A program made the translations under genes and the position numbers. A stretch of DNA of 30,762 nucleotides from Gonapodya sp. JEL0774. Taxonomy: Eukaryota > Monoblepharomycota > Monoblepharidomycetes > Monoblepharidales > Gonapodyaceae. Location of the stretch: positions 1,496 through 32,257 of the forward strand of contig JADIIX010000195.1 of assembly GCA_027604505.1 (NCBI GenBank), written 5' to 3'. Of this stretch, positions 11,001-22,200 are shown piece after piece (the stretch's first letter is position 1; every line of letters starts with the position of its first letter). The notes under the pieces are model-generated. The model saw only the letters and a list, made by a program, of their open reading frames with translations, did not search any database and had not been told where the DNA came from.

Positions 11001-12914
11001 AGGAGCAACCACGTTGGCGCCCTGCGTTTTTGAGCACATATCGCAACTCCAACAGTATGTCTTTTTGTTGAGGTTTGCGCTACGAAGACTTTGCAGATTG
11101 CTCAACGTGAACCTAAAAGGCGAGTTGGGGATTTTGTGCATGATCGACTGACAACACCGAGGAAGAAAATACCATCATTTGGCTGACCTTGCAATTTCCA
11201 TTTGCTTTTGCAGTGCTGCCTCCAACTGGAGGGGCAGATCCCAGCCATAAGGGTTACGAGGATGATTCCAACGCAGATCTATCGGACCAAGATCCTTCGC
11301 AAGCGTACGGTTATTCTCGACCCCCAAACAATTTGGATAGCGATAGCGATGAGGATAATAAGTACGCACCGTCAGGGCACTCTCAGCCACCATCTACGTC
11401 AAGTTCTGCCACAAGAACCAACGAGCAGGCAACATGGCGGCCAGAGGGATCCAAGGTTCCAACTCAGTATCCTGTTCCCATGCGGAGACCCCATCAAGAA
11501 ATTGTATCGGAAGGGCAACGATATATTTCAGAATTGTCACCACTCGAATCCACTGCGATCCAACAAAGTGTTTCCCAGTACCTACAGGAGGCCATTGGGG
11601 GATACATGTCGGCCGAGGAGATGGCAGATTTTACAATGAAGAAGCCAACTGTTGGGGAGAAGATAGTCAGCTGGTTGAAAGGAGGGGGAGGTCAAAACAA
11701 CAAAAAGGGTGGACGAGTGAAAGGTAACTCTGGATTGTAATCTTCTTTGTATTTGCTAGAGCTGCGCGGTCTGATCTCCTCTCTTACATGCGACCGACAG
11801 ACGCCACCTTTGGTGTCCACTTAGAAGTTTTGGTTGACAGACATGGGGAGCCGGCGGAGATGAAAGCCGGATACGGCCGAGTTATTGTTCCAAAAGTCAT
11901 TTTGGCTTGTCTCAGGAACATGCGAAAGCAAGGTCAGATCTGCTTTTATCTTTGAATGGTACTGTCGTTAATGCCGTTTGTTTCATCTGTAAAGACCTGC
12001 GTGCAGAAGGTATCTTCCGAAAGAATGGTAATATCAAGAGACTGAAAGAGGTCTCCGAAACTCTGGATCAAAATCCAGAGCTGATTTCATGCCTCGACAC
12101 TGAGAACGTCATCCAGCTCGCTGCTCTGCTCAAAAAGTTCTTGAGAGATATGCCGGAACCGCTTTTGACATTCCGGTTGCACAAAGTGTTTACTTTGTCC
12201 CAGAGTGAGTCCACGTCAACTTTTGGACGAATTGTTGCGTTTGATATGAACCACCCCATCCACGTAGAGTTCGACGATCCCTCTGTGCAGTTTAAGATAA
12301 TTCATTATGCCATTTGTCTTCTTCCTAAACCGAACCGGGATCTTTTGGAAGTTCTATTTTTGTTCTTACGGGATGTCGCTGATAAGGCAGTCGGCGATGG
12401 TGGCAACAAAATGGACGTGGACAATCTCGCCACTGTAATGGCTCCCAATATTCTTTATTCAAAGAGCCGGGATCCAATAAAGGATGAGAGCTTTTATGCG
12501 GTACAAGTTGTGAGGATCATTTTGGATAGGCAGGATGAGTTATGGGCGGTGAGTTTCCGTCTAATCTTGCACAGGAAGTCTCGAGGCACTTGACAGCCCA
12601 AACGCCCAAACATTTTTCAATCCTCTCAGCTTCCGGAAGAGCTCAACCGGAAAATATCAGAGGGTAATGCCCTCGAAGGTGGCTCACAGGCACGGGACGG
12701 AACAATCGTTGGTGGCTCGATCATGGCCAACCATATCGTTCAATATGTACCACAATCCTCTACACCTGCGCCGTATGGAGCAACGGCACCAGGTCTTTCG
12801 ACTAGTCCATATGATAACCAATTGAGAGCGCGGGGTATGCCAGTGGAAGTCGGTGGAGGCAATGGTATCGGGCGAGGCGTTGCAGACTATAACTCGGTGA
12901 AGGTTGAGCGATGA
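8066..12914 (+). CDS. LIM-domain Rho GTPase-activating protein (fungal Rga type)
   Basis: Predicted to stimulate GTP hydrolysis by Rho/Cdc42-type GTPases at sites of polarised growth. Exons: 8066-8629, 9112-9198, 9512-9730, 9799-10422, 10498-11119, 11214-11723, 11801-11932, 11995-12204, 12268-12548, 12630-12914, totalling 3534 nt and 1177 residues. Order of parts: Pro/Ser/Gln-rich N-terminus (1-130); LIM 1 from Cys135 (CSSC...HLDCFKCRDC); LIM 2 (CANC...HLEHFTCSNC); a third LIM (CGGC...HPEC); an Ala/Gln-rich helical region; a fourth degenerate zinc module (CAVC...CTSC...CGKC); an acidic linker; and the RhoGAP domain at about 880-1085. The GAP arginine finger is Arg928 in AEGIFRKNG; KKFLRDMPEPLLTF and NLATVMAPNILYS are further GAP hallmarks. 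The C-terminus after the GAP is about 90 low-complexity residues. Introns 1 and 2 (482 and 313 nt) are unusually long for this locus, and intron 11120-11213 is GC-AG. Confidence 0.93.
8630..9111 (+). other. Long intron between LIM 1 and LIM 2 exons
   Basis: This 482 nt intron interrupts the LIM/RhoGAP gene after PLCET. The protein reads on as DYFRRLDL, exactly as in relatives, so no exon appears to be missing. I see no recognisable coding or RNA feature inside it. Confidence 0.7.
9199..9511 (+). other. Second long intron of the LIM/RhoGAP gene
   Basis: This 313 nt intron lies inside LIM 2, between GKKY and HLEHFTC, with a GTGAGT donor and an AATCAG acceptor. Nothing else is recognisable in it. 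Confidence 0.7.
11120..11213 (+). other. GC-AG intron in the LIM/RhoGAP gene
   Basis: The exon ends AAAAG at 11119, followed by GCGAGT; the acceptor is TTTTGCAG ending at 11213. The downstream exon needs a phase-1 donor and no GT donor in the area supplies one, while the GC donor joins LNVNLK to VLPPTGG in frame. Length is 94 nt. The donor hexamer is identical to the GC-AG intron at 2909. Confidence 0.75.
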
Positions 12915-13410
12915 AAGACCGGGACAGGGAGGGTTGGGAGGGAGTTCATTTACCACGCTCGTGATAGAGCGGCAGCCAAATAGGGGGAAAGGACTTTTAT
13001 TGCTCAGCGCCTGGCAGGTTTGTAGTAGGTGCAGTTTAGGGCGCAGAGTACCGATGTGAATTCTAGGGGAACAGCTGGAAACTTCCCATATTGTTAATTG
13101 CAGAGGAAATACTGTTCGCGCCTCCCGGCAACACAAGCACCGCTCCTGCAATCCTGACTATTCCACGTTGTAGCGAAGATTTATGTAACTCTGTGTGGCC
13201 GATCCCGTTTCGTCCAATTCTGGGGTAAGTAAGAGAAGAAGAGGGAAGTAAGGACCCCAACTGGTACCCAAGTAATTGCATACATAATGCAGGGGTCAAA
13301 CCTCGCTATATATACTGTGGTTTGGTCAGAAAGTTGCCGCAGGTTCAGGTCTGAGTCCCATTTCGTTGAATTGTGTGATTGGGACCTGCCCCCCGCACGA
13401 GCTTCGCAAA
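12915..13410. other. Intergenic region between the LIM/RhoGAP and TDP1-like genes
   Basis: About 496 nt between two plus-strand genes. No coding segment, tRNA or repeat is recognised apart from the TATA-like element at 13307. Short open frames here lack any family resemblance. Confidence 0.6.
13307..13314 (+). promoter_or_regulatory. TATA-like element upstream of the TDP1-like gene
   Basis: TATATATA lies about 97 bp before the proposed ATG at 13411, a reasonable distance for a core promoter element with a short leader. The assignment rests on sequence and position only. Confidence 0.4.
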
Positions 13411-15491
13411 ATGGGCGGAAACGAAGTTCTCGCTCTAGATATTGCAAGCGCATTCGAATGGCCGCAATGTCCAGCGAACGATCTTGATAATCACCAACGC
13501 TATCGCGGGGGACATGTCTATCTCAATGAACTGTGGAGATCCTCCTCCAAAACCGGGAGCCGCCAATACGCTCGCCTCGCCCATCTCTTAGAACCAAAGG
13601 GCCTCATTCGAGCACTCTTTTCTACTTTTGGGGGAGAAATAGGATTTCCCCTTCAACTAATACCAGCGCCGATCCCCGTGACTGTTCTTGTTCATTCTGA
13701 CGAACAGTCCGGTGTAATGGAACAGAGCTTCGCCCGTACAGGTCTCGTGATTGTCTACGCTGGAAAGCCGACTTCAGATGAACGTCAATTTGGAACGTTT
13801 CATCATAAACTTATCCTGTTGGAGTACCACGGAAAGACAGGGGAACGGACGTTGAACGAACCCGATCATAGGAGTTTCTTGCGCGTAATCGTGTTATCCG
13901 CCAACCTTGGATTCATGGACTATAATCTGGTTGAGCAACTTGTTTGGGTTCAGGACTTTCCAATGCTACTCGAAAACGCTACAACGGAAGTGCCACTGAA
14001 CGATTTCCTCTTCTATCTTCGCTCCTTTCTGCATGTTTCATGTTGTCCAATTACGTGGATCGAATCACTTGCGAAATACGACTTCTCGGAAGTTTCCGTG
14101 TTCTTAATCGCATCATTGCCTGGGATCTACTCTGAGCGCGCATTCCTGAATATGGATCGTTGGTGGGAGGAGGAAGACTACCCGGGTGAAGGCGTGAGGA
14201 GGGGTGGGATGGTCGGTCTGGGAAGGCTCGATACCGTTGTTCGCCGCTGGTTTGGAGTAGCCATTCATGAAAGTGCTGGCTGGATCCCCAACGTGAAAGT
14301 CGAATATGCATCTAGTAGCCTTGGCCAAATTACACCTGATTTTGTGAGCAAATTCGTGCTGGCATCGGCGGGTTCCCTCCAATCTGTGGGCGCGACAGAA
14401 GATATGAGAATCATTCGGGAAACGCTTTGCTCATCAACAGTAAAAGGTGGCACGAAACTCGGATCGGCATCTTCTTTGAATTCTTGCCAAGCTTCCTCTG
14501 AACCTCCCAAAAAGCGACGCAGAACACACTGCGTAACGGTTCCACGTGATCCGGGTTTCGATGATGATCTCCCACCTGTACCCCAAACTGAGTCCTGGAA
14601 TGTATCAGAAAAGAGTCTTCGTAGGACGCGTTCCAGCACCTTGTCTACTCCCTTTCGGTCTTCTACGTTCGAAGTTGTGTGGCCATCTTGTCGTTCTGCG
14701 GAGCAGGCTTCGACAACCATTGAACTCAAGAACGGACAAATTGTGCGCTTAGACCTCAAAGGTGTCTTGTGCTTTCCTCGAAGCAACCACGATAGGGACC
14801 AGTTTCCGACGGATATGTAAGTAATATGTAAAATGTGTACTTATTTTGTGGAGTATCGTTATTATCCAGCAGTGACTCTTGACAATGTTTACTTCTTTTC
14901 AGTCTCCGACGATTTGATTCTCGCCGTCCTGGTACAGTCCCTCACCTGAAGCTTTGCATTGTACGGTTCATCAACCTCCCACTCTCAGAGAACAATCTGG
15001 AGCTTCCAATCGGATTTGTTTACGTTGGGTCGCACAATCTTTCCATGTCAGCGTGGGGTTCTATTTCTTTTCATCGTAGTCGCCATAGTCAGACTATTGG
15101 CAACACGACGCATGCCGCAAAGAGAGGGCATGGACATGCAACCTTCAACCAGATAGCAGGAGACTTCGGAAACCTTTTGGATGGGGAGCGGGATGATGAG
15201 ATTGAATCTGGGACCAATGGGGAGGGCCAACCCAAGAGCTCTAGGGAACGCGAAACCAGAGACCTCAAAATTTTCGGGAAGAATTATGAGCTCGGTGTTG
15301 TTCTTCCTCTAATGGCGGGAGACCACGTAGTGGTGGGTCGCCGAATGGAGCGAATGGCGTCTGGGGAGTTCGTTTGGGTCAATCGAACAGTGCCGCTGGA
15401 TTCCATCACTCCTTGGAAGACGCCACTCCGAAAATTTGAAGACCACGAGGAGCCGTACTTCAGCGGATCTAAAATTGCACTTGAACTGTAA
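13411..15491 (+). CDS. TDP1: Tyrosyl-DNA phosphodiesterase (TDP1) family protein
   Basis: TDP1 enzymes of the phospholipase D superfamily hydrolyse the bond between DNA 3' ends and a trapped topoisomerase I tyrosine; a nuclear DNA-repair role is expected. Exons 13411-14816 and 14903-15491 give 664 residues. The ATG at 13411 precedes all family-conserved sequence. Both HxK motifs are present: His131-x-Lys133 in GTFHHKLILLEY, and His483-x-Lys485 in VPHLKLCIV. SANLGFMDYN follows the first and GSHNLSMSAWG (Asn514) the second, matching the active-site Ser/Asn blocks, and NYELGVVLPL near residue 598 matches the conserved SYELGV. The family segment YDFSEVSVFLIASLPG lies between the motifs. Two insertions stand out: about 100 Ser-rich residues with a basic PKKRRRTH stretch (possible nuclear signal) before the second HxK, and about 75 hydrophilic residues between SAWG and NYELGV. 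Substrate range is inferred from the family. Confidence 0.87.
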
Positions 15492-15567
15492 ATACCACAA
15501 TTAAATGACTCATTACATAGAGATAGCCTCTGAAGGAACGAAGGGAATGACTTAGAGAAGTAATTGG

Positions 15568-18500
15568 ATGATATCACTGCTGATGTCAGACCGTATGGAA
15601 CTGTCTGCGGCAGAATCGCGACTATGGGATCCGTCCCCGCTAGTTCGCTGTGCTGCAATAGATGCCATTGCATTGGAAGCCGGACTGGATTCGGAGAATG
15701 GTGGAAAACCTGTGACACGTTTGTCAGCCGATATCGACAAGCCGTCTTTAGCACCAGTGCACTTGCGAGGCGTCTCCAGGATTTTTCTTACGTTTCTTCA
15801 AGATCCAAACTCACATGTCAGACACGTGCGTGCTTCTCTCGTCTTCGAGCCCCTGGCTGGTGTTTGGTCGTGAGCGGACACTCGACGATCATACTCCAAA
15901 CGAATGAATAATACCGTGTCTTTTCCACACCCCTGTTTGCTTCACCTCCGTAAATAACTGAAGAGAGCACTCCTCCGACTTCTGGAAGTGCAACGCCTTC
16001 GCATACCCTTGTTCGAAGACAGTCAGATTTTCCCACTACTCTTCGGTCTAATGCTGGATGCCTGCGAAGACGTACAGATTTCTGCTGCAGAAATAGCTTG
16101 GTGAGTCTTTTTGGGCTCCCCCTCGCACCTAATGGAGCAGGCGAGGGATGCACTAGGTCCATAACCATACCAAGGAGGTGGATCAGTGTTTCTCGGTCAC
16201 AATATCATCTATTGGTTTGAATATTATTGAGATCTTTGCATTATAGTGACATCGCGACACAGGCATCCCGTATTGCTTCGCTGGTCCCAACCGCACTGCT
16301 TCCGGAGTGGTTCGCAGGAAGCCCACCGCGCTTCCTGAACGTGTTGTTCCTCCGCATCTCTCTCTTGTCGACGAACTCGAATGTGATGGTGAGATTGCGA
16401 GTTGCAGAACTGTTGGGCAAGTTCGAGGCGGCGGATTCCGAATGGATCGCCCTGGCACTAGTCAAGGAGGTGGGCATCCGAAGCGGGAATCCACTGAAGC
16501 AGGGTGGGCGTGGCAGAGCCTGGAAGAAGGTCTGTTATTCCATCTCTCGTCGATCACTCGGATGACCTATTGAATTGCCGGTGGGCAGCGACGTCTGGAT
16601 TCCACCGGGTCCAGTTCCACCGGTCTTCCATCTATTCCAGACGAACATCTCGCACTTGTGGACCCTGACTCACCTGGTGCGTTTGTACATGGACTTGAAG
16701 ACGAATTAGCGGCGGTGCGTCAAGCTGCAATGGGTGGGTCACCGGTGAATTAAAGGGACAACGAAAGACCATCTCGCTCAAAGCGTGTTTGACTTATCTT
16801 CAGAGTCCCTCCGCCACCTCACTTCGATTCATACGCCTCTTTTGCCGCTTTCACTTCCTCACCTTCTTGCTCTTCTGAATGATGACTCACCAGGTGTTCG
16901 AGCTGCAGCATGCTCGGCCGTCCAAAACTGTGCCGCCGGAGTAGTGCTCACCACGCAGTCTTATGATGGCGCTCTCGCTGCCCTCTCCGATGCTCACACT
17001 TCCGTAAGGCGAGCTGCAAGGGGTATGATCGGAGCTCTTGGAATTCCCAAAGAGGGCGGTGTTGACGCGCTGCTGTTAGCGGCAGAAACGGTCTTGATGA
17101 GGTATCCGGCGGAAGCGGGAGAGGTTAGATCGTGCCTGGCGGCAGCTGGAAAGTCTGGATGGGAAGCTGTTGAATCTGTTGTGGAACAGCTTATGGGTAT
17201 CGACGGGGTATTTGTCGTGAAGGAAAGACGACTTGATGATTCGCAACGTGAGTCTCAACGAAAGCACTATTTGGTGATCAGTCGAAGTAACCTCCGTCGT
17301 TCTGTTTGCAGATGTTGCCCGACTTTCTCTTATTTCTGGTGCCGGTTCTGCCGATGCCCGTGTGCTCCTCAAGGTTCCAGTATACGCTTTGGAGCATATG
17401 GAACATTACCGGGGAAGGGAACCCGAATCCTTTCCGGGAGTGAAGGTGCGACAACTGTATGTGTTAAGATCTCCTACGTACATCCCACCCTCACCCGGCA
17501 GTCACTAGCCCCGCCCCCAGCAGCCTCCACCCTCTTCGCTTAGATCTATCATTGACGCGCGGACTCCTGACGCAATTGAGGATTTGATGAACACCTACCT
17601 TGTAACAGCAGCAAACCGGTTCGTGGTGGACACTTCCCCAAACAACTCCGAAAGACAGCGGTGTACTATTATGGAGCGGACAATCCGAGAATTCGACACA
17701 TTAATTTTATCCTGTCCGGTCAGTCTTCGTGGTGGTGCCACCGTGCTTCGAGGATTCTTCCAATGCAGCTTGATTTATGAGAAGGTGTGATTTCTCGACT
17801 GACCGCTTTTGGGATACCTCAAGCTAACTGCAAAATGTCAGCTCAAGCACACTCCATTTGATTTGGATCCTGCAGCTGGTCTCCGCCTTTGCTCTCAGCT
17901 CGTCCAAACCTCATACACGTCGCAATTCAGTGTCGAAGGACTAAATGAGCCGGTCATGATTGAATTCAGTATGTGGAGATGCATCGCACATGCTGTGTGG
18001 TGTTTTGCGTCAGTTTTATCAGGAAGGTAGTTCGGTCAAACGCCCATCATGGCATGTGCACGGTTTTGATTAATTCCCCATAAGGGAGCTTTCTCAGCTT
18101 GAACAACAAGAAGCGAGAAGCAGGTGCCGTGGATTTCAACGAAGACTTCAGCGTCTGCAAAGGTAGATTGAACTTGGTCGCTTTGGAGTAACCGTAGGAT
18201 CCAGAGTTGCCTTTTCCTTCACGCAGTGCCTACAATCGAATACGAAATCAAATGGCGGACGATCATCCAGTACACCGCTTGCGACCTCCAGTAGAGTTGG
18301 ATATCACCAATATGGAATGCTTGCCCCTGTTTATGCAATGGTCTTACGTGAGCGACGGGCAAAACTGCATCATCGAAGTATCGATCTCACTTTTCTTTCA
18401 TCAGGGACTTTTTGTGAATTTCGTCCCTCCCCCCCCTCCAACCCGTTTACCTCTCACTTCCCTCAAGAAGACGTTCGCGAAGATAGGGTCACCTTCCAGC

Positions 18501-19020
18501 AATCCTGACAACCCGTTCCACTGCCCTGCGAATCTTCCTTTCCAAATCGATATAGAGGCGATAATTCGCGCTTCGGAAGCGGTAATTTCATATATTGTTG
18601 TTGAGGTGTGCGCTTGTCAACTGCCGTACATACTATTGTTCTGAGAAGCTCCCTGCAGTATCTCCTACCCGGCGGTCTTCTCATGCGATTTAGGCCGCCT
18701 CTGTCCGATTTTGCTGCATTGGACGAGGGATTGTTCGAACTGAAGACCAAAATGCCCTTATGCGTTGGAACATTTTCTGGTAAGCCTTCTCAGATAGAGT
18801 CGCCATTATCGACAATCAACAGTCGCTCGCCCCTCCAGATCCTGCTCCCATACATATTTGGCTGGCAAGATCATTTTTGCCTGATGCGCAGCTCCCGGAT
18901 GCTCTGTTTGCCAACTGGCCGAACCAGATCCTTGAGACCGGTGGTGAGACAACAGTTAGACTAACTGCATGCCCCGTTCAGTTCTGGTTGCATCCTAAAG
19001 AGGTGCTCACGACGTCCTAG
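15568..19020 (+). CDS. INTS4: Integrator complex subunit 4-like HEAT-repeat protein
   Basis: In animals INTS4 scaffolds the INTS9/INTS11 endonuclease of Integrator, which trims snRNA 3' ends and terminates paused Pol II. Exons: 15568-15825, 15964-16100, 16247-16529, 16589-16733, 16804-17247, 17312-17456, 17544-17784, 17842-18026, 18085-18162, 18227-18347, 18405-18605, 18659-18779, 18839-19020 (2541 nt, 846 residues; human INTS4 is about 960). HEAT-type helices fill the N-terminal half. Resemblances to INTS4 as I remember it: GAFVHGLEDE (residues 256-265) followed by VRQAA; LDDSQHVARL before a dispersed H-Y-R stretch; MIEFSMWR (INTS4 has VIIHHMRLQAKA here); NPDNPFHCPANLPFQIDIEA near residues 712-731; and a C-terminal ETTVRLTACPVQFWLHPK beta segment. 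Order and spacing agree along the whole length. The junctions at 15825/15964 and the exact start are the least sure. It begins 76 bp after the TDP1-like stop. Confidence 0.83.
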
Positions 19021-19222
19021 CGATTGAAATATTATTAGACATTTTTTTGTTGTGAAATACATGTTGTTCTCAATCCTCCTCATATGCTTGTCCGGTGGAT
19101 AAAATGAGACTGTGGAGAACACTCGCAGTAACAGATGCTCAATTAAGAAGGGAAGACGTTCAAAAGTCCTCGCTATTCACATGGGTCCTCGGAAAATCCA
19201 CAAAACATAGACGCTCTCTGTT
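19021..19222. other. Convergent intergenic region
   Basis: 202 nt between the stop of the INTS4-like gene (plus) and the stop of the LOTUS/CCCH gene (minus). It is AT-rich at 19025-19080 and should contain both polyadenylation regions. Nothing else is visible. Confidence 0.6.
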
Positions 19223-22200
19223 TTATGTATGATTCCCTGCTTGGTCAATCACTGAGTCCATCATCATCCGAAGAAATTGGCTCGCCTCAACGTCCGTGTC
19301 AGGGTGGTTATTATCGAAAATGACGTTGTCTTCAGCACCGTACGATTTCAATTGATTAACCTCCTCTGATCTCTCAACTACGTTTCGCACAACTGGCTGC
19401 ATTGCCCACGGCATCAAAAGGCCTGGAGCATTCATTCCGGTTGGTGACTGCGAATTTGTGCTCACAAATGGGTATAAGACGTTAGAGAACACTTGCTGTG
19501 GCGGACCAACCGGCGAAATCGGAGTCGCGGGCAGTGACGCACTGAATTAGGCATTAATCACCGGTTGAAGTTTCAGGTCAGGGAAAAGGGAATCACTACA
19601 CTCCCAGTAGTTCCCACCTTTGCTTCATTTTACGAGTGACCCTCCAAGAAACGATATCGCCCGGATTCACTTTTTCAATGGTGACTTCGTCTTTGACACT
19701 CTCCAGGTATCGCGTCAAGTCCACAAGAGCTGTAAGTCCATCAGGCGGTGATTTGTTATACACTGCGAGATGAAGAAGATTGTTCAGTTCGTTAAGAGAC
19801 AAGCCAGGCGGAGTGGTGGGTATATGTGTGAGGAGGAACGACAAAAGAAGTGGAGACTGGAGGACTGATGACATTGCGTCAGTGGGGGAACGAGGTCCAG
19901 GTGCGGTGGTGCTCTGTGGAGTGATTGGTAGTGAAGTCCCGAACGTCTCCTTTGTCGGCGAGGAAAGAGTCATAAGTCCCAAAGCAGAGGCTACTGAATT
20001 CTGCAGACGAATTGCAGGGTTCGTGGAGATTTGCAACATGGGGAAGGTGCGCTCACGACCGGAGCTATGAGAGGTAAGTCCAGGTGAAATTATAGAATCC
20101 TGGTGCTTGGGAATCTTGATTGGTGCAGGAGCAACGATCGGACTCGTCGCAGAGTGACTTCTTTTTCGCGAAGCAAGCAAGTGATGATTGACAGGGATGT
20201 TCCGGTGGCCATATCTGTCAATGAAAAGTATTCAGCGCGGAACAGACACAACAAGAATCGAGGGTGCACATACGTAATTGTTACCCATTCCGCATTGACG
20301 ATAGTGAAGTCATAAAGGGAGGAAATAAAATCCTCCACCCGGTTCTGGAATATCGGAGGGCAACTTAATTCACGACCGTAGACTTCTTGGTACATTTTCT
20401 GAGAAAGTGATCCGAACTGAATCTCCGAGGTCACATAACAGTGCATATGGCTACTTTGCTCACCAATAACACCACAATGGTCAACGAAAAGAGATCCTCT
20501 CCAGGGTAACCTACAAGGACCTTCAACCTGCGGGATTCAACATCGGGGTCCCCATCTAAGCGCTCGTCCGACAGTTCACGAATGGTTTGCCAAGCTGGAG
20601 TCGCCACATGCGGGCGAAGTCTGACGACAAAATTTCTTTGAAATTGTGTAAACGAGGAAAAGGAATGGTAACGGACCTGACCCATATTCGATCATCCCTT
20701 GGTGATTTAAAGGAGCACAAAACGAAAGTGTCACTTTCACGCCAAATCCAGTCGCTGAGCCGAGAAGATGGAGGCATGTTTCGATACCAGGGCATATCCG
20801 GTTCCCCATAATAACTCTTGTACACAGCGATAAGCGACCTGGAGAGAGAGGAGAATTGTCCCTTCGCGACATGCAGCCTACAGCGTCCCACTTCCTGTAC
20901 TAAGTACTCACGCAAGTCTTAAAAACACGCATCCGTCGAATAACCTGATGACTTTCCTCACAAGTGAATCATCCACAGACACTCGCTCTCCCATCGTTCT
21001 ATACGAAGAAACGAATTGATCCTCTCCTCTGTACCCCACATCATTTTGTAGCGTGGGATGCGGCCTTGAACGACTGTCGGAATCGTGAAAGTACCGTCTT
21101 GCTTCTTCATACCTCCTAGGGTCGTCAACGTAAGCCCCCGCGCTCCGTGGTCGATCAAACTGCTGCTGCGTGGACGCATTGAATCTGTTATCGTAGTAGT
21201 TGTGACCACTGGCTGGTGGAATGTGAGGAGGTCGACCATAAGGGTTGTTGCGGTACGGCAATTCAAACACATGTCGATCATAATACTGTCGGGGACTTTC
21301 ATGACTCATGGCTACGTCATGAGCACCACGTGTGTCTTGATGATGCTGATGCTGTGGAGGGTGCGCGCTCAGAGCTGGCGCCTGCCCCAGCAAACCGGCA
21401 GCTCGTTTCGTTCGAGTTCTCTCGCGGACCATCTGGATGAGATTTTCGTCGACTATAACCGTAACATCTTCACCGATACAGCGGATCTCAGGATCGGTGA
21501 TCTGCTTCAGCAGAGCATTGAAAGCGGGGACAGGAGGGTCCAGGTCCTGAGATGGTGACCGGTGCTCAGATCAAGGCTCGATCACAATCAAACGGGATGC
21601 ATGCATACCGGAAGATTTCCCACCGAGCCGTAGTGAATTTCGTACATGAATTTCATCATGCTCGTCTTCAAAGCCAAGTTACGTCGCACAAGATGACTCA
21701 AACGCTTAGCAAGGATCGATGGATCCCGTCGGTCCGCGCGAGCCAAAATAGAAGGATTCGCGTATGGGTAAATGGATTCCCTTAGACAGTGGATGTGTTG
21801 TCCTAGCTCTTGATCAAGTACCAAATACAGAACCTTACTTTATACATGCCCAAGGTGTTTTGCTTCCCGGAACGTCGTGGAACCTCAAAACATCCGATAG
21901 TTCCGCCTTCAGCCACGGCCAGTACCTTTGGTGGGTGCCGGACGAGTGCGAACGCCAATCCAAAAGGATATGATTTACTTCAAGATATAGAAGAGGAATC
22001 TGGTCGATGGACACATAAGTCATCTCTCGAAAAATGCGAATGATGTCGTCACGAAGGTACTCTACGCAAGTTTGCGAGGCAGGTCATTAGGAATCGATCT
22101 TGCTGCAGTTAAAGTATGCGGGGTATCCTTGCATTCGCTCACCCGCACCACCAACACCTCGTCGTTTCGAGAGCGCTTTGAACCAAACTGCTTCATGTTT

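Noticed and set aside
14265-14786. 173-codon minus-strand open frame
   Set aside because: Lies wholly antisense to the TDP1-like exon and shows no domain features.
18780-18793. A 14 nt intron in the INTS4-like gene (GTAAGC to CTCAG), which would add about 15 residues
   Set aside because: Too short to splice. The acceptor at 18838 gives a 59 nt intron of normal size with the same reading phase.
21085-21558. 157-codon plus-strand open frame
   Set aside because: Antisense to the large exon 21546-20912, whose product continues neighbouring exons in phase; the plus frame resembles nothing.
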